In this document: positions 8,232 to 17,512 of the stretch, piece by piece
How the letters are laid out: each line of letters starts with the position of its first letter
Numbering within the stretch: position 1 is the stretch's first letter
Assembly: GCA_964397365.1 (NCBI GenBank)
Contig: CAYNIU010000001.1
Span: 35,470 to 99,469, forward strand
Direction of reading: 5' to 3'
Origin: Methylomarinum sp964397365
GTDB lineage: Bacteria; Pseudomonadota; Gammaproteobacteria; Methylococcales; Methylomonadaceae
DNA length: 64,000 bases
Notes under the pieces: model-generated
Databases searched by the model: none
Told to the model about the DNA's origin: nothing
What the model saw: the letters and a program-made list of their open reading frames with translations, nothing else
Program-made: the position numbers and the translations under genes

Positions 8232-10475
8232 TTATAATTTCCAGATACTTGCAAGACTGGTGAAGTCATCAGTCCAGGACTGAATGGATGAATGCAATTG
8301 CAATATTTGCCAGTTCTGGTTTTTACCGGTCAGTAACGGTTGTAAAGAGTGAATGTTACGAGCCAGTACCACCCAGTCTGATTTATGGACTAATGGGAGT
8401 TTATTTTGGGGTCGAAATTCCTGTATTACTGCTGATAATCCCAGTTTTTCGGCATGATCAGAGAGAACCTGTTTTAATTCCAGATAGTGGTTGGAAATAT
8501 GGAAAACGACCAGGCCATTGTCATTTAGACGGGAGAAATAAAGTTCTACGGCTTCTTTGGTCAATAAATGCGTCGGGATGGAATCGGAGGTGAACGCATC
8601 AATGATCAGTAAATCAAAATGTAACGCATTTTGTTTTTCCAGTGATAATCTGGCATCTCCTACATGAATGTCATAGCGGTTGACACAATTTTTCAGATAA
8701 CTGAAAAGTTTTGTATTAGTGGCAATATTGACGACAGCGGGATTGAGTTCATAAAACTGCCAGTTCTGAGCGTTTTTGGCATAGGCTCCCAGTCCACCAC
8801 TTCCTAAACCAACAATACCGATTTGCCATTGTTCATTCCGATGATGATAAGCTTGAAAAAGCTGACCAATAGGCCCTTGTATGCCATAGTAGCTCAAGGG
8901 TGTACAAGCTCTGTTATTATCCATCAGTTGTGAACCATGCTCGGTGGAACCACTATAAAGTGTATGCAGTATTTCATTTTGTGTTCCTGAGTCAGTTTGA
9001 ATGTTTTCAGTAACCGATAGAACGCCGTAAAAATTTCGCGTTTGCAGTAATGGTTGGTTTTCGTGTTTTTGCAGAGGTGATGTACAGGACGCTATGACGC
9101 TGCTATACAGTGCAAGATAAATGATATTTTTGTGAAAAATGAAATAATTGGCGATTATGGCGGTGATAATCACTCCCAGAGCCAGGTTATTGGTCAGTTG
9201 CTGATAATTAAAATATACCAGCGCAGCGAAAAAAAGCAGGTAGGATAACAATACAATTATTGTTCTGTTTTCCTGTAAATGACCCCGTTTCTTTTTATTG
9301 TAGGGGTTAAGCAGTAATGCTGCGATGATCATCAGAGGATATTCATACAAGTCATTAAATATGAAGGGTACAACAAAGTTGTTAAATAGCCCTCCTAACA
9401 TGCCGCCAAACGACATAATTAAATAATAATGGGTCAGATAATTTGCAGCCGGTCGTTTTAATGCCAGCTCGCCATGACAAATCATAATGGAAATAAAAAA
9501 CACTAGCAGGTGTAATGCCAGTTCCAGAGTATAATCAGCAAGTTTTTCATTTGAAAAGAAATAGATCAAAAATGGAGTAATAATCCAGGGCTGAAAAATA
9601 ACAATCCATTTATGCACCCTATTATTGTATTTTGAAAAAACAATAATGAATGAAATGAGGTATAAGGCCAATGGAATAATCCACAGCAAAGGAACCGAAG
9701 CAATATCGGTACTGATAAAGTTAGTGGTGCCAATTAGCAGGCTGGAGGGGATAAAAGATAAAATCAACCATTTGAGTTTTAAGGACAATGGCGGCTGCAC
9801 TGTTAGTGCTGAATAATGATTTGATTGAATTTGGGGGGCTGTTTTGGTTTGTCTTGTCAATGACATGCAAAAAGCAATCAATGCACAGAGCATGACAAAA
9901 CAGACGCTCCACAGTTGTTGCTGATCCGTTAATCCTATATTGGGTTCAAATATCAGCGGGTAACTCAACAAGGCCAGCAGGCTGCCAGTATTGCTGGCAA
10001 TAGAGAGGAAATAAGGGTCGTGGCTGCTTCGATGACCTATGGTTGAGAACCACTTTTGCAGTAACGGCGAGGTCGTTGAAAGAATAAAAAAGGGTAATCC
10101 GATAGCCATCCATAACACCGAGAGTAGCCATATAGTCGGATCTGTTTCTGTCGGTGGGGTGTTGTTTTCAGCCACTCCGATGGGAATAAAAATCAGGCTA
10201 AGCAGAAACAATAGACTATGTACCCGGAATTGCTGGTAAATCTGTAAACGGTGACTTAGAAAATGGGCGTAGAGATAGCCCAGAAACAGAATACTCTGGT
10301 AAAAAACCATGCAGGTATTCCATACCGAAGCAGCGCCGCCGAGAGAGGGCAGAAGAACCTTGCCAAACATGGGCTGCAAAATAAACATTAGACAGGCGCT
10401 CATGAAGAGCGTTAACGAAAATAAGAGTACAGGAGCAAAATCATGTCGGCTTTCGCTCTTTTGAGCAATATCCAT
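8232..10475 (-). CDS. Membrane-fused spermidine-synthase-like protein
   Basis: A 747-residue protein. About 450 N-terminal residues form some 12 or more hydrophobic segments, starting LLFSLTLFMSACLMFILQP. A soluble C-terminal domain (about 520-720) has a Rossmann methyltransferase/aminopropyltransferase pattern: GIVGLGSGGLG, acidic YELNP, VGDARLSLE and LLIIDAFTSDSIP. This is the widespread fused MFS/spermidine-synthase family, whose in vivo substrate is usually unknown. True polyamine synthesis is uncertain. The gene is alone, flanked on both sides by repeat-rich spacers. Confidence 0.88.
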   Translation of the reverse strand: MDIAQKSESRHDFAPVLLFSLTLFMSACLMFILQPMFGKVLLPSLGGAASVWNTCMVFYQSILFLGYLYAHFLSHRLQIYQQFRVHSLLFLLSLIFIPIGVAENNTPPTETDPTIWLLSVLWMAIGLPFFILSTTSPLLQKWFSTIGHRSSHDPYFLSIASNTGSLLALLSYPLIFEPNIGLTDQQQLWSVCFVMLCALIAFCMSLTRQTKTAPQIQSNHYSALTVQPPLSLKLKWLILSFIPSSLLIGTTNFISTDIASVPLLWIIPLALYLISFIIVFSKYNNRVHKWIVIFQPWIITPFLIYFFSNEKLADYTLELALHLLVFFISIMICHGELALKRPAANYLTHYYLIMSFGGMLGGLFNNFVVPFIFNDLYEYPLMIIAALLLNPYNKKKRGHLQENRTIIVLLSYLLFFAALVYFNYQQLTNNLALGVIITAIIANYFIFHKNIIYLALYSSVIASCTSPLQKHENQPLLQTRNFYGVLSVTENIQTDSGTQNEILHTLYSGSTEHGSQLMDNNRACTPLSYYGIQGPIGQLFQAYHHRNEQWQIGIVGLGSGGLGAYAKNAQNWQFYELNPAVVNIATNTKLFSYLKNCVNRYDIHVGDARLSLEKQNALHFDLLIIDAFTSDSIPTHLLTKEAVELYFSRLNDNGLVVFHISNHYLELKQVLSDHAEKLGLSAVIQEFRPQNKLPLVHKSDWVVLARNIHSLQPLLTGKNQNWQILQLHSSIQSWTDDFTSLASIWKL

Positions 10476-11057
10476 ACGTTATTACCTATGCGCTGATTTA
10501 CGAGTTAATAAGTCTTGAAATTTTTTAGGGTGTGACCGATAAAATTTAAATTTTCTCCATAAATAGTGGAAAAATCAACTAATAGAAAAAGTGAAATTGA
10601 GAAAAAATCTGGATGAAGGAGTTGGCCGTGTTAATTGACTTGATGGACTATTGATAACGACAGTATTCACGAGGTAAAGGCCTGGAGATGCGATCTTGAT
10701 AAAGAACACGGAAATATCTGTTTTTTGGGTACTGATGTCATAATCAAAATGTTTTTCTAGCTATTCAGAGTATATGCATTTAATATCAGGCATTTACCTC
10801 AGAAGGTGCCGTGAATACCTCCCTGTAGCTCTGTGCAATATCCATGTTGCACAGGCCTGATCAATCTATAGCCTGCACCCACCTTTTTTGAGGGGGGCGA
10901 GTAACGTGGCGGAGACTGAAATTGCAAGAAAAAATGCCAAGTCTATGTCATCAAGATATATGGCTGCAACCCATTGATTTTATAAGAAAATTTGGGGTTG
11001 CATTTCCGCTTTGTGGGCGCTGAACAAATTAGGGAGGATTTGTTCAGCGCTTCCCTA
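10476..11057. repeat. Repeat-rich spacer (10663-11053)
   Basis: No gene seen. From about 10765 to 10830 lies a copy of the TATATGCATTTAATATCAG repeat followed by GTGAATACCTCCCTGTAG. Next come GTGCAA/TTGCAC (10832-10851), CCTGATCAATCTATAGCCTG and ACCTTTTTTGAGG, which match the left end of the 7967-8161 element in inverted form. From 10940 to 11053 a second part matches its interior in direct orientation. It ends in a perfect 11-bp hairpin, GCTGAACAAAT / ATTTGTTCAGC (11019-11048). Confidence 0.7.
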
Positions 11058-12230
11058 TTAATCTTCCCAGCGTAGAGGTTGGTAGGGCATTAGATGTATT
11101 CCCTCAGCGAGTAATGAAATACCGATTTTTTCATTGATTCCAAGCCGGTTACGTCGTGCTACATGAACTGGGACGTTGACAGTAAGGTTTATTTTTGATT
11201 TCTGTTCAATTTGAATTAACAAGTTGGCTAAACCATTAATCTCAAAATATTCAATGATGTGGCCCGATAACGGATTTTCCCGCTCACCCTTAGATGGACG
11301 GTCACGGCGATGCAATAAAATATCGGATGATTGGATCATCCAGCAAACCCGTTGTTTATTCTGAAACTGTGGTTGATAAGCGGCTTCCAGTTCCCGGCCT
11401 CGCCACAGTAAACGAGTGGTTCGCTGACTGCTGTCGTGACCCTGAACCTGAGCGCTAAACAGATTTTGTTGATTCATCAGCCGGGCAATAGTGGCGCTGT
11501 CAGGATGCGCTGCAACAAATTCCGGTGTTCCGGATTGTAAAATTTCGCCTTTGTACAACAGCGCCATCCGGTCAGCCAGTAAAGCGGCTTCTTCCAGATC
11601 GTGGGTAACCAAGATGATGGGTATGGACAGCGATTGCTTCAGCCCCATCAGTTCCCGATACAGTTTACGTCGGGTGACCTGATCGACGGCCGAGAACGGT
11701 TCATCCAGTAATAAAATCCTCGGTTGCCGCGCCAATGCCCGGGCCACGGCAACCCGTTGTTGCTGGCCGCCAGACAATGTTTTCGGGTAGCGTTTTTCCA
11801 TGCCGTCAAGATGCACTCTTGTTAACAAGTCCAATGCCGCGGAGTGTCGCTGTGGTTTGGGAATATCATTTAATGCCTGCTGGATATTCTCTAAGACTGT
11901 CATGTGGGGGAACAGTGCATAATGCTGAAATACCAGGCCGACATGACGAAGATGGGGTGGCAAAAACAACTTCTGCGCACTATTTTGCCAGACCTTATCT
12001 TCACAGATAATATGTCCTCTTTGAACCTGATACAGTCCGGCGATAGCACGTAGAATCGTGGTTTTACCGCTACCGGAAGGGCCGACCAGCGCCAGTAGTT
12101 CGCCGCTATGGCAATGCAATTGCACCGCTAATGGAATGGGATGCTGCTGCTGCAGATTGATTTGAACGCTTGGTTTATCTAGCACGCCTGAACTGCTGGA
12201 TTTAGCCAGCGGATTGCTTGGAGTTTTCAT
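11058..12230 (-). CDS. modC: Molybdate ABC transporter ATP-binding protein ModC
   Basis: The 390-residue ATPase subunit of the molybdate (or tungstate) importer. Visible motifs are Walker A GPSGSGKT, Q-loop VFQHYALFPHMT, signature LSGGQQQR, Walker B LLLDEP and switch His in LVTHD. The C-terminal part (about 320-390) is the MOP/TOBE-like oxyanion-binding domain. The start overlaps the end of modB by 29 bp, giving tight coupling. The N-terminal about 20 residues before the ABC fold are longer and Ser-rich, so the true start could be slightly internal. Confidence 0.94.
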   Translation of the reverse strand: MKTPSNPLAKSSSSGVLDKPSVQINLQQQHPIPLAVQLHCHSGELLALVGPSGSGKTTILRAIAGLYQVQRGHIICEDKVWQNSAQKLFLPPHLRHVGLVFQHYALFPHMTVLENIQQALNDIPKPQRHSAALDLLTRVHLDGMEKRYPKTLSGGQQQRVAVARALARQPRILLLDEPFSAVDQVTRRKLYRELMGLKQSLSIPIILVTHDLEEAALLADRMALLYKGEILQSGTPEFVAAHPDSATIARLMNQQNLFSAQVQGHDSSQRTTRLLWRGRELEAAYQPQFQNKQRVCWMIQSSDILLHRRDRPSKGERENPLSGHIIEYFEINGLANLLIQIEQKSKINLTVNVPVHVARRNRLGINEKIGISLLAEGIHLMPYQPLRWED

Positions 12231-12879
12231 GGCGTGCCGATAACCAATAGGTAAAGGAAATGGTCATTATCGAAAACAGCAACAGACTGAACGACATGAT
12301 GGAAGCCGCTTGTTCGTCAAATGCCTGTGTCCGGTCATAGATAGCAATGGAAATCGTTTGTGTTTCAGCCGGTATGTTACCGCCGATCATTAGTACGATG
12401 CCGAATTCACCCAGTGTATGCGCAAATGTCAGGATCATTGCCGAAACAATGCCGGGCCAGGCCAGCGGCAATTCAATTTTCCACAACACGCGACCGGGGT
12501 TCATGCCGCAACAGGCGGCCGCTTCACGAATTTCTCGCGGAATTGCGGCAAAAGCTCTTTGCATGGGCTGGATGGTGAAAGGAAGATTGAAAATAATGGA
12601 GGCCAGCACCAGTCCCTGAAAATTAAAAACCAGTGTGGCGCCAAAGGTTTGTTGCAGCCAAAGTCCCAGCCCTTGCATCGGGCTGAAGGCCACCAGCAGA
12701 TAATAACCGAGTACGGTGGGTGGTAACACTAACGGTAATGCCAGCAAACTCTGGATAAGCGATTTGCCGAAAAAGTGCCGATAAGCCAGCCAGCGTCCCA
12801 ATACGATTCCCACGGGCAACAGTAACAGTAATGTGACCAGGCTCAGTTTGATAGATAAGATTAATGCCGTCCAATCCAT
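12202..12879 (-). CDS. modB: Molybdate ABC transporter permease ModB
   Basis: The 225-residue inner-membrane subunit has five to six membrane segments. The cytoplasmic EAA loop reads EAAACCGMNPGRVLWKIELP and contacts ModC. It overlaps modC and is separated from modA by 7 bp, so the order modA-modB-modC is one operon. The length is normal for the family. Confidence 0.94.
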   Translation of the reverse strand: MDWTALILSIKLSLVTLLLLLPVGIVLGRWLAYRHFFGKSLIQSLLALPLVLPPTVLGYYLLVAFSPMQGLGLWLQQTFGATLVFNFQGLVLASIIFNLPFTIQPMQRAFAAIPREIREAAACCGMNPGRVLWKIELPLAWPGIVSAMILTFAHTLGEFGIVLMIGGNIPAETQTISIAIYDRTQAFDEQAASIMSFSLLLFSIMTISFTYWLSARHENSKQSAG

Positions 12880-12886
12880 GGTATTT

Positions 12887-13663
12887 CTAAAAGCGGCTAT
12901 AACCGTAACGGTTTAAAATTTGCTGTGCTTTATGCTGTTGCATATATCGGTAAAACAATTTTGCCGTGTCACCAGCCCGATTTAACAACACCATGGTTTG
13001 TGCCAGCGGTTGGTGAAATGCTTGCGGTATCAAAACAAAACGGATCTTATTTTTAAGTTGCGGAGCCAATGCCAGAAAATAGGAGACCAGACCGACTTGT
13101 GCGGCGCCGGAGGCCGCAAATTGAGTCGCTTGCGCAACGTTCTCACCCAGTACCAGATTAGACTGAATTGACGACCATAGTTGCCGATGCTGCAGAACTT
13201 CCCGTGCCGCTACACCATAGGGAGCCAGTTCCGGGTTGGCAATGGCGAAATGTTTCAGCCTCCCTGTTTGCAAGGATTGACGAATTCCCTGTAATTGCTC
13301 ATCCAGCGTTAATGGTGACGCTACTGTCGTCAGTAAAACCAGTCTGCCTAAGGCATAAACGAATTTCTGGTCTTGCGCCAGTTTTTGTTGTTGCAGTTGC
13401 TCGACATACGCTGTATTGGCTGACAAAAACAATTCAAAAGGGGCGCCTTGTTGAATTTGCCGGGTCAGATTACCGGAAGAAGCAAAGCTTAAACGCACAC
13501 TTTTACCGGTATCCTGCCGAAATGCGTCAGCAATATCCTGTAATGCAAGCTTGACGCTGGCGGCAGCGGCAATTATGGGTATTTCAGCAGCTTGTACGCT
13601 GGCGTAGTGTATTAGCAGCACAAATATAAGAAGTCGTTTAATAAAATACAACTTTATCTCCAT
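12887..13663 (-). CDS. modA: Molybdate-binding periplasmic protein ModA
   Basis: The periplasmic solute-binding protein that delivers molybdate to ModBC. From the ATG at 13663 it begins MEIKLYFIKRLLIFVLLIHY, a clear signal peptide cleaved near VQAAE. The mature protein has the family motifs AAASVKLAL near the N terminus, SFASSGNL, FELFLSAN and ANPELAPYG. The open frame extends to a GTG at 13714 that overlaps creA, but this would bury the signal peptide behind 17 extra residues, so 13663 is preferred. No ModE-like regulator is nearby. Confidence 0.92.
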   Translation of the reverse strand: MEIKLYFIKRLLIFVLLIHYASVQAAEIPIIAAAASVKLALQDIADAFRQDTGKSVRLSFASSGNLTRQIQQGAPFELFLSANTAYVEQLQQQKLAQDQKFVYALGRLVLLTTVASPLTLDEQLQGIRQSLQTGRLKHFAIANPELAPYGVAAREVLQHRQLWSSIQSNLVLGENVAQATQFAASGAAQVGLVSYFLALAPQLKNKIRFVLIPQAFHQPLAQTMVLLNRAGDTAKLFYRYMQQHKAQQILNRYGYSRF

Positions 13664-13701
13664 CCGACTAAAATTAACCTGGAATCTAAATATGCAGACA
13701 G

Positions 13702-14163
13702 TTATTTTCGCCACGGCATAATAGGCACAGTCGATAAACTGTTGGCTGGGGCGCCATCAATTAATTTTCGACTGATAGCGACATAAATCAAGGTATTTCG
13801 CTGAGCATCAAATAACCGGATAACACGAGTTTCTTTAAAAAAAATCGAAGTATCTGCGGAAAAAGCAGTTTCCTGGTTGAGTAGTTTTTCTTTAATTACG
13901 ATAGGGCCGACCTGACGACAGGCAATCGAAAATTGAGAAGGGTCTTCTGCTAAACCAAAAGTACCGGCAATCCCGCCTTTTTTAGCCTGACTGACGTGAC
14001 AGCTGACACCTTGCACTTTGGGGTCATCAAATGCCTGTACACAAACCTTGTGATTAGCTCCGATGAGCTTCCAGGAGGTGGTAATGCAGCCAATTCTTTC
14101 GGCATTGACGGTGTTACATACAAAATAGAGTGGTAATAGATAAGCAAAAAAGTAGTTTTTCAT
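13702..14163 (-). CDS. creA: CreA-family secreted protein
   Basis: A 153-residue protein with a signal peptide ending near VNA-E. The mature part matches CreA: AFDDPKVQGVSCHVS, KKGGIAGTFGLAEDPS, ACRQVGPI and the C-terminal VPIMPW. CreA is conserved in proteobacteria but its function is not established. It lies directly upstream of modA on the same strand with a 38-bp gap, so it may be co-transcribed with modABC. That link could be incidental. Confidence 0.9.
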   Translation of the reverse strand: MKNYFFAYLLPLYFVCNTVNAERIGCITTSWKLIGANHKVCVQAFDDPKVQGVSCHVSQAKKGGIAGTFGLAEDPSQFSIACRQVGPIVIKEKLLNQETAFSADTSIFFKETRVIRLFDAQRNTLIYVAISRKLIDGAPANSLSTVPIMPWRK

Positions 14164-14467
14164 TTGAATCAGGAGAACATTTTTGGAGATTTGATTGTAT
14201 CAGCAATGTGCATAGCAGGTTTGGTAACCGTATCTGCTATGCATATGTTGTACACTTTATGTCTGCTACTTGTATTCAACACAACAGCAAGGTAATGAAT
14301 TTGTAGAGTTTAATGTGTATGCTACAAATAGAATGACTGAAAGAGTAAATATTTTTTAATTTTACCCAGGATAAAAGTAATTATTGGACTAAACTTGCAG
14401 TAATGATAAATAATAAGCGGCGAATTCAGAATTCACTAACAAAGTAACAGAAATTTAGGAGAAAGTT
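14164..14467. promoter_or_regulatory. Divergent spacer with a perfect 10-bp inverted repeat
   Basis: TGCATAGCAG (14209-14218) and CTGCTATGCA (14234-14243) form a perfect inverted repeat with a 15-nt spacer between creA and the chemotaxis operon. There is no T-run, so an operator is as likely as a hairpin. A weak sigma-28-like match (TAAACTTG-N11-AATAATAA, 14390-14416) lies upstream of cheY. An AGGAG ribosome-binding site precedes cheY. Confidence 0.45.
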
Positions 14468-14830
14468 GTGGCAAGTATTCTTGCAGTTGACGATTCAGCT
14501 TCAATGAGACAAATGGTCTCGTTCACATTAAAAGGCGCTGGCTATACGGTTGTTGAAGCCGTGGACGGCGTTGATGCGTTAAATAAAGCAAAATCGCAGA
14601 CATTTGATTGCGTGGTGACTGATGTCAATATGCCGAATATGGACGGCATTACTTTAATTAAGGAATTGCGTGCGTTACCAAATTATAAATTTACGCCACT
14701 GTTAATGCTGACAACCGAATCAGGAATGGATAAAAAACAGCAAGGAAAGGCGGCCGGGGCGACAGGCTGGATTGTAAAACCGTTTAATCCGGATCAGTTG
14801 TTGAAAACTATCAAGAAAGTTCTTGGTTAA
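14468..14830 (+). CDS. cheY: CheY-type single-domain response regulator
   Basis: A 120-residue receiver domain alone. The acidic pocket is Asp8/Asp9, the phosphoacceptor is Asp52 in TDVNMPNMDG, the switch Thr is in LLMLTTES, and the conserved Lys is in WIVKPFN. It would be phosphorylated by the CheA encoded 43 bp downstream and bind the motor or another output. GTG start with AGGAG upstream. It is the first gene of a 12-gene same-strand block. Confidence 0.95.
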   Translation: MASILAVDDSASMRQMVSFTLKGAGYTVVEAVDGVDALNKAKSQTFDCVVTDVNMPNMDGITLIKELRALPNYKFTPLLMLTTESGMDKKQQGKAAGATGWIVKPFNPDQLLKTIKKVLG

Positions 14831-14873
14831 CCACTAACCTTATTGTGTATGGCTAAACGCAGCAGGTAGAACT

Positions 14874-16958
14874 ATGTCAATTGATATGGCCCAGTTTCAT
14901 CAGGTATTTTTCGAAGAAAGTTTCGAAGGCCTGGATGCAATGGAGTCAGGGTTGCTGAATTTGGATATGGGCGATGTTGATGTCGAAGAAATTAATACTA
15001 TATTCAGAGCCGCTCATTCGATAAAGGGAGGAAGTGGTACATTCGGCTTTACCTCAGTTTCGGATTTTACGCATGTGATGGAAACACTGCTTGATGAAAT
15101 GCGGGATGGACGTCGGCAAATTACGCAATCCGCTATCAATGTTTTATTGGGATCAGTTGATTGTTTGCGGGAAATGTTGACGGCCATTCAGGAAAACAGT
15201 GATGTTGACGAGCAAAGTGTTGCCGAACAAAAAAAAATGCTGGAACAAGAGCTTGCGCAGGGGAATGGTGGTAGTGCCGGTACAGCAGTTGAACAGTCAG
15301 CATCAGCCCCGGTTGAAACAAACGATTCAGAAAATAGCGAACAGTTGGCAGAAGGGTGGACAATAGCCTTTAGTCCACACATGGGGATGCTGAAAACCGG
15401 TAATGATCCTGTCAGGATATTCAGGGAGCTGGCCGCTCTTGGCGATTTGTCGGTAACAGCTGATTTTCAGGGGGTTCCTGCGCTTGACCAACTTGAACCA
15501 GAAGATTGTTATTTATCCTGGAAGCTGGAAGTAACAGGAGATATTTCATCAACAGATATTGATGAAATATTTGATTGGGTGGAAGATGAGTGTGATTTTG
15601 CCTGTTATCCTTTGCATCCGACTTCAGCCGAATCAGAAGCGACCGTTACCGAAACGGTTGATACCCCGGAAGATGCTCTCAGTCATGCTAAAAAAACAAC
15701 TGACAAACAGTCCGATAGCGTATCTGCTAAATCTCCTGATAGCCTTAAAAAAGAAAACAAAAAAACAACCACAGCGAAAGCCTCCGGTTCTACTGGGTCT
15801 ATTCGTGTCGATACCGGGAAAATTGACACTCTGATTAATATGGTTGGTGAATTGGTTATCACTCAGTCCATGCTGAGTTTGGTGGGTGAACATTTCGAGA
15901 TTAATAAGCTGGATCAACTTAAGAATGGATTATCGCAGCTGGAACGACATACCCGCGAATTACAGGAAAGCGTGATGAATATCCGCATGTTGCCGATCAG
16001 TTTTGTGTTTAGCCGGTTTCCCCGGCTGGTACATGATTTAAGCAACAAACTGGGAAAGAAAATTGAACTTAAACTGGTGGGTGAACAAACTGAAGTGGAT
16101 AAAACTGTCGTTGAATTACTCAGTGATCCTTTGGTTCACTTGGTCAGAAACAGTCTTGATCATGGTATTGAAATGCCTGAAGAACGGCTTACCGCAGGAA
16201 AACCTGAAACAGGAACGGTGGTGCTGGAAGCCTATCATCGCGGCGGTAATATTGTGATTGAGGTCGTTGATGACGGCAAGGGATTGGATAAGGATAAATT
16301 AAGGGCGAAAGCGATCGAAAAAGGATTGATAGATGAAGGCGCTATATTGACGGATAAACAGACTTTTGAATTGATTTTTATGCCCGGGTTTTCTACGGCG
16401 GAGAAATTGACCGATGTTTCCGGTCGTGGTGTTGGTATGGATGTGGTGAGAAGAAATATCCAGACACTGGGCGGTAATATTGAAATACATTCCGAGCTGG
16501 GCAAAGGCTCAACCATTTCCATTCACCTGCCGTTGACGCTGGCAATTCTCGATGGACAATCAATTGCCGTGGGTAAAGAACGGTTTATTGTGCCGTTAGG
16601 TTCAATTATTGAATCAATTAATGTTACTGAACAGCAACTCAATAAAGTTGTTGGCAAAGGTGAAACATTCCGTTTGAGGGAGGAATATATTCCCATTGTT
16701 CGTATGCATGAGGTTTTTAATGTGAAAGGCGCCCGGGCTACCCGGCTGACTGATGGGCTGGTTGTTGTGGTTGAGGGGCAGGGAATGAAATGTGGTTTGT
16801 TTGTTGATGATTTATTAGGTCAGCAGCAAGTGGTTATTAAATCACTGGAAGCAAATTACAGAAAAGTGGAAGGGGTGTCCGGGGCAACGATTCTAGGGGA
16901 TGGTTCGGTTGCTTTGATTCTGGATATACCGGGTTTGGTGCGTTTATCCAATCACTAA
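14874..16958 (+). CDS. cheA: Chemotaxis histidine kinase CheA
   Basis: A 694-residue kinase. It has an N-terminal Hpt domain with phosphoacceptor His48 in RAAHSIKGGSG and a middle P2-like region (about 160-245). An acidic, Lys/Ser-rich linker follows, then the P3 dimerisation helices. The P4 ATPase domain has N box LVRNSLDHG, G1 DDGKGLD, F box FMPGFS and G2 GRGVGMDV, and the P5 CheW-like domain ends the protein. All catalytic boxes are intact. It transfers phosphate to CheY and CheB of this operon. Confidence 0.97.
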   Translation: MSIDMAQFHQVFFEESFEGLDAMESGLLNLDMGDVDVEEINTIFRAAHSIKGGSGTFGFTSVSDFTHVMETLLDEMRDGRRQITQSAINVLLGSVDCLREMLTAIQENSDVDEQSVAEQKKMLEQELAQGNGGSAGTAVEQSASAPVETNDSENSEQLAEGWTIAFSPHMGMLKTGNDPVRIFRELAALGDLSVTADFQGVPALDQLEPEDCYLSWKLEVTGDISSTDIDEIFDWVEDECDFACYPLHPTSAESEATVTETVDTPEDALSHAKKTTDKQSDSVSAKSPDSLKKENKKTTTAKASGSTGSIRVDTGKIDTLINMVGELVITQSMLSLVGEHFEINKLDQLKNGLSQLERHTRELQESVMNIRMLPISFVFSRFPRLVHDLSNKLGKKIELKLVGEQTEVDKTVVELLSDPLVHLVRNSLDHGIEMPEERLTAGKPETGTVVLEAYHRGGNIVIEVVDDGKGLDKDKLRAKAIEKGLIDEGAILTDKQTFELIFMPGFSTAEKLTDVSGRGVGMDVVRRNIQTLGGNIEIHSELGKGSTISIHLPLTLAILDGQSIAVGKERFIVPLGSIIESINVTEQQLNKVVGKGETFRLREEYIPIVRMHEVFNVKGARATRLTDGLVVVVEGQGMKCGLFVDDLLGQQQVVIKSLEANYRKVEGVSGATILGDGSVALILDIPGLVRLSNH

Positions 16959-16976
16959 CTCAAGCATATAGCAACT

Positions 16977-17456
16977 ATGGCAGAAGAAATCGAACAAATC
17001 CAAAATGATGTTCAGAAACAGGAAAATGTTAAACAATTTCTTAGTTTTACCCTGGGTGATGAAGAGTATGGCGTTGATATTCTCAGTGTTCAGGAAATCA
17101 GAAGTTGGGAGCCGGTTTCTCGTATTCCCAATGTGCCAGCCTATGAAAAAGGGGTGGTGAATCTGCGTGGCTCCATTGTGCCGATCATTGACTTACGAGA
17201 GCGCTTTGCCTTGGCGCATCAGCCATATACGGCATTGACTGTTGTCGTGGTGTTGCAAGCTCATGGTCGGGTTATGGGGGTTGTGGTGGATTCAGTTTCG
17301 GATGTCATTGAAGTCGATAAAAAAACCATCCAGAATGCTCCTGATTTTGGAGCGAAAGTCAGCACTGAATATATTAATGGCCTGACCTCTGTGAATGGCA
17401 GAATGGTGATGTTACTGGATGTTGACAAATTATTGAAACTTGAAGATGTGGATTAA
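16977..17456 (+). CDS. cheW: CheW coupling protein (first copy)
   Basis: A 159-residue scaffold protein that links CheA to receptors. Typical segments are FTLGDEEYGVDILSVQEI, NVPAYEKGVVNLRGSIVPI and VVVDSVSDVIEV, with a short charged N-terminal extension. It sits between cheA and the large Aer-like receptor. A second CheW lies at 20762-21250, so the two may build mixed arrays or serve different receptors. Confidence 0.95.
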   Translation: MAEEIEQIQNDVQKQENVKQFLSFTLGDEEYGVDILSVQEIRSWEPVSRIPNVPAYEKGVVNLRGSIVPIIDLRERFALAHQPYTALTVVVVLQAHGRVMGVVVDSVSDVIEVDKKTIQNAPDFGAKVSTEYINGLTSVNGRMVMLLDVDKLLKLEDVD

Positions 17457-17512
17457 GATGATGAAGAAAAGGGGCAATATCGACAAAGGCTTGAATATTT
17501 TAGGGGGGAATC

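Noticed and set aside
14390..14416. Sigma-28-like promoter TAAACTTG-N11-AATAATAA before cheY
   Set aside because: The -35 half is good but the -10 half matches GCCGATAA at only four positions, so it is mentioned only as weak.
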